Source: Gordius sp. MW1 (taxonomy: Eukaryota > Nematomorpha > Gordioida > Gordea > Gordiidae). From it: a DNA stretch of 64,000 nucleotides. The position numbers were made by a program, and so were the translations under genes. The stretch covers positions 11,602,060 through 11,666,059 of the forward strand of contig OZ038529.1 of assembly GCA_964036665.1 (NCBI GenBank), in the 5' to 3' direction. The notes under the pieces were generated by a model that saw nothing but the letters and a program-made list of their open reading frames with translations, was not told the origin of the DNA and did not search any database. Below, piece after piece: positions 60,421 to 64,000 of the stretch (position 1 is its first letter; every line of letters starts with the position of its first letter).

Positions 60421-62470
60421 TAATTGCTATGCAATTTATAGGCTCGTTTTTTGGTGTCCGTCTGTCCGTCCGTCCGTTGTCCGTCCGTTACCCTATCTAT
60501 TTGCATTGGGTATATTAGGTTATCGCTTTTTTAAATTAATGCATGAGAAAGAGGTGCCCCACCCCTCATCTCTATCTCCCTCGCTGTGTTATTTTTTAAA
60601 TTAATGCATAAGAGGTGCCCCACCCCTCATCTCTATCTCCCTCGGTGTGTTATATATAAGATTTGTTAAATTATCTATTATATATTAAACATAAATAAAA
60701 GTTGTTTACTTTTAATTGCTAGGCAATTTAACTAGTTATATAATAAACATAAATAAAAGTTGTTTACTTTTAATTGCTATGCAATTTAACTAGTTTTTGT
60801 TATATAATAAACATAGATAAAAGTTGTTTACTTTTAATGCTATGCAATTTAACTAGTTATATAATAAACATAAATAAAAGTTGTTTACTTTTAATTGCTA
60901 TGCAATTTAACTAGTTTTTGTTATATAATAAACATAGATAAAAGTTGTTTACTTTTAATGCTATGCAATTTAACTAGTTATATAATAAACATATATAAAA
61001 GTTGTTTACTTTTTAATTGCTATGCAATTTAACTAGTTTTGGGGTTAGAATCCCGGAGTTTTTTTGACTCTTATGATTTTTCTTGTTACTATCATTGATA
61101 ATAAGAATTTTTGGCCGTCCGCTGGCTGCTGACCAATGAAAAAAATGACCATTGGCCAAAATGTGAATCGAAATTATTTTTTTCGTTTTTTTTGACTATT
61201 ATGATGGTTCCTGTTTCTACCATTGCTATTATGACTTTTTGGCCGTCCGCTGGCTGCTGACCAATGTTATATAATAAACAAAATAAAAGTTGTTTACTTT
61301 TAATTGCTATGCAATTTAACTAGTTTTTGGGTTAGAATCCCGGAGTTTTTTTGACTCTTATGTTTGTTCTTGTTACTAATTGATAATAAGACTTTTTGGC
61401 CGTCCGTTGGCTGCTGACCAATGAAAAAAATGACCATTGGCCAAAATGTGAATCCGAGTTTATTTTTTTCGTTTTTTTTGACTATTATGATTGTTCCTGT
61501 TACTACCATTGCTATTACGACTTTTTGGCCGTCCGCTGGCTCCTGACCGATAAAAAAATGACCATTGGCCAAAATGTGAATCGAAATTATTTTTTTCGTT
61601 TTTTTTTGACTATTATGATTGTTCCTGTTCCTACCATTGCTATTATGACTTTTTGGCCGTCCGCTGGCTGCTGACCAATGGAATAAAATGCCCATTAGCC
61701 AAAATGTGATTCGAAAACTTTTTTTTCGTTTTTTTTTGACAATTATGAATTTATATCCACTTTTACTGTGTCCTGGCTGCTGACCAATGGAACAAAATGA
61801 CCATTGGCCAAAACGTGATTCGAAAATTTTTTCGTTTTTTTTACTCTTATGAATTTATATCCACTTTTACCGTGTGCTGGCTGCTGCTGACCAATGGAAT
61901 AAAATAACTATTGGCCAAAGTGAGCATCAAAATTTTTTTTCCGTTTTTTTGGCTATCATTGACTTATAGAGTATCTGTTGGTACTGACCAATAGAGAAAA
62001 AGTGACCATTGGCCAAATTTTTGATTTTTTTAATTTTGTTCAAATTCAACAAAAAATTTCTCCCACCAATTCTGCAAATTCTTAACATTGTGTTGTTTTA
62101 TAATATAATGTTTGTTAGACCCATAATCACTAAAGGCCATAAAAACTAATGTAATACGCAACTAGATGCAAACACTAAATCTAACCCTAACCCTTGCCTA
62201 TATTACATTTTGCCTTTATTACATTTTGCCTATAATGGAAAATTTGTATAAATAATTAATTAATTATTAGGCATTTAATACCCCCCTATAGGCATTCTCG
62301 CCCCTTCCCACCTTTCTCGCCCATAAATTGCATAGCAAATCTGATACATTTATACGAAGTACAGATGAGTCGTCCCCCCTTCCCTTCCCCTCTTCCCTTC
62401 CCCTCTTCCCTTCCCCTCTTCCCTTCCCTTCCCTTCTCCCCCTTCCCACGAGGGCCGAAGGCCCGAGTTT
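60421..62470. mobile_element. Tandem-repeat-rich element, unit 3, expanded by one repeat
   Basis: As 33417-35344 but about 120 bp longer, through an additional pair of the ~60-bp CTATGCAATTTAACTAGTT units around 60840-60970. Confidence 0.7.
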
Positions 62471-63427
62471 AAGTATTTTAATTTACGTTTAAAATACAAA
62501 ATAGGCTGTTCAATATTATCCTCGACTTGACATAATGCGCCGCCGATGCTTACGTTCGGCGCATCAACTCATAAAAATTGTTGTTTGTCGGGGTTGTAAC
62601 ACCTTAACACGGGTTTAGTTAGCAAAACATTTTTTAAATAATTAAAATTATCTCTAAGAGTTTCGTCTCATTTAAATAAAAGAGACTTTTTGGTCGATTC
62701 ATATAACGGCCCGGCAAATTATAATTAATAAAGCGACTATAAATTTATTACGCCTAAAAATGACAATTATTAATGAATATATTAATATCTTTAATTGCCA
62801 TAACTTTGTCATACTTAGGCTGAATTACCATCAATGTAAATATGACCTAAATATAGGACATCCTCAGTTCCAAAAAGGCATTTTTTAGCTGAAACTTTTA
62901 ATCCTTTTACTTTAATTAAATCAAGAACTTTTATTAGGCGCATACTGTGTTCTTATTTAGTTATGCCAGTGAATAAAATGTCGTCTAAATAAATTATTAG
63001 GCCGTCTATATTACTAAAAATATAAGCCATTGTTTGTTGAAAAATAGCGGCTGAAACGCTTAAGGATCCGGCATCAGTATTAATTGCTAAAACCCGTGAC
63101 GACCTTTTGTCTACCTTAAATTATAGGTACGCTAGCCAAATCTATTTTTGAAAAAAATTTAGATTCCTGTAATTTAACGAAAATTATTTCTAACCTCGGC
63201 GAGCGGGTATTTTACTTGAATAATATATTTATTAACCGTAACTCTATAATCAGCCCAGACTCTTACCGTTCCGTCAGGTTTCCTGACCGGTACTCAAGGT
63301 GTAGTCCATTTCGAATAATCTATGGGTTCAATCACCTCGTCTTTAAGCCAATTTTTAACAAAGCTATTTCACATCGCGCGTTTGAGTGCTCCAGATGTGA
63401 ATTATACAATAGTAAAGGGATAGCCAC
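62471..63427 (-). pseudogene. Gypsy copy 2 RT/RNase H fragment, unit 3
   Basis: Unit 3 copy of 35345-36300. Confidence 0.75.
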
Positions 63428-63428
63428 A

Positions 63429-63591
63429 TGGGCGTAACCAGGAATCGAATTAAAGGGGGGCATTAATAATTTAGGGAGGGACAAAATATATTTTTTTATA
63501 AATTCTAGCCATATTTGATAAAATTTTTAAGAGTATTTGGATTTAAATGGGGGCAGCCACCCTCCCTGCCACCCCCTGGCGACGCTTATGG
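63429..63591. mobile_element. Short inverted-repeat MITE, unit 3
   Basis: Unit 3 copy of 36302-36464. Confidence 0.6.
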
Positions 63592-64000
63592 GTAGCCGCA
63601 ATATCGTAGTAGGGGGGAGGGAATATTTATAACGTGGGGGAAATAGGGGGGGGATACCACAATCGCTTCTTTTATTGTCTTTAAGTTATAAAATGCATTT
63701 CTACATTTAAAAATGTGATGTTAGCAATATTTGTATGAATGATTCAACATCTTAAACTTATTTAAATTAGACTTTATTTATCCAAAACATATATTGGGAA
63801 TTATTAAAACTTATAAGATGTTTGACAAAATTACTTTTCCATTTGGGCATTTTTTGAATCCAAGTCACCAAACATTAAATGAATTTATAATATTATTGTC
63901 ATGTTCTTTTAAAAAACGTTTTATATATAATTTAATTTTGGACCCTAGTAAAGAATCTTTTAAGAGATTTATTAACAAATACTCCTGCTAATAAATCTCT

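Larger units (their letters stand above)
60057..64000 (+). repeat. Tandem array, unit 3 (partial, runs off the window)
   Basis: Continues unit 2 directly and is cut by the window end, about 110-120 bp short of where a third Vangl exon 4 would start. Carries an extra repeat of about 121 bp in the tandem-repeat-rich element. Confidence 0.95.

Overview
This window is nuclear DNA of an invertebrate animal. It is AT-rich and intron-bearing, about half of it is mobile DNA, and it holds two recognisable host genes, both on the + strand. The first (141-4018) is a complete 15-exon ATIC gene, the bifunctional enzyme of the last two steps of purine synthesis. The second starts at 17064 and is a divergent Van Gogh/Strabismus (Vangl) gene, a core planar-cell-polarity membrane protein known from animals. 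Its five coding exons are spread over 27 kb because introns 3 and 4 are filled with transposons. I cannot name the species. Introns as short as 37 bp, an intact de novo purine gene and the cut-up hAT, Ty3/gypsy and non-LTR elements fit a small-intron invertebrate.

Layout. 1-4018: ATIC. 4019-17053: intergenic repeat graveyard with a gypsy Gag remnant, G/C homopolymer tracts, a GAGACGAGA-ended hAT-like element, a decayed reverse transcriptase on the minus strand, a GGCGCGTAGCC inverted-repeat family, and two small hAT elements with perfect 8-bp target duplications. 17064-20007: Vangl exons 1-3. 20008-36987: Vangl intron 3, containing a 1.9-kb tandem-repeat-rich element with subterminal inverted repeats and two Ty3/gypsy families, each arranged tail-to-tail as a large inverted duplication. 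36988-37173 and 44289-44521: Vangl exons 4 and 5. Between them, intron 4 holds a 6.9-kb palindromic hAT element with two inverted transposase copies and a perfect 8-bp target duplication.

From 33053 to the window end the DNA is a direct tandem array with a 13.5-kb period: unit 1 33053-46555, unit 2 46556-60056, unit 3 60057 to beyond 64000. Each full unit carries Vangl exons 4 and 5, the palindromic hAT, one copy of the tandem-repeat-rich element, and gypsy reverse-transcriptase remnants. The C-terminal half of the Vangl cytoplasmic tail is therefore encoded at least twice in tandem, with all splice phases kept. Nesting gives an order of events: a small element inserted into a hAT arm; the hAT became palindromic; the palindrome landed in Vangl intron 4; the whole block was then amplified. 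Units 2 and 3 share differences from unit 1, so amplification was stepwise.

I see no prokaryotic genes, CRISPR array or convincing structural RNA gene. Assignments rest on motif recognition and splice-phase bookkeeping from the raw sequence; no database search was run.
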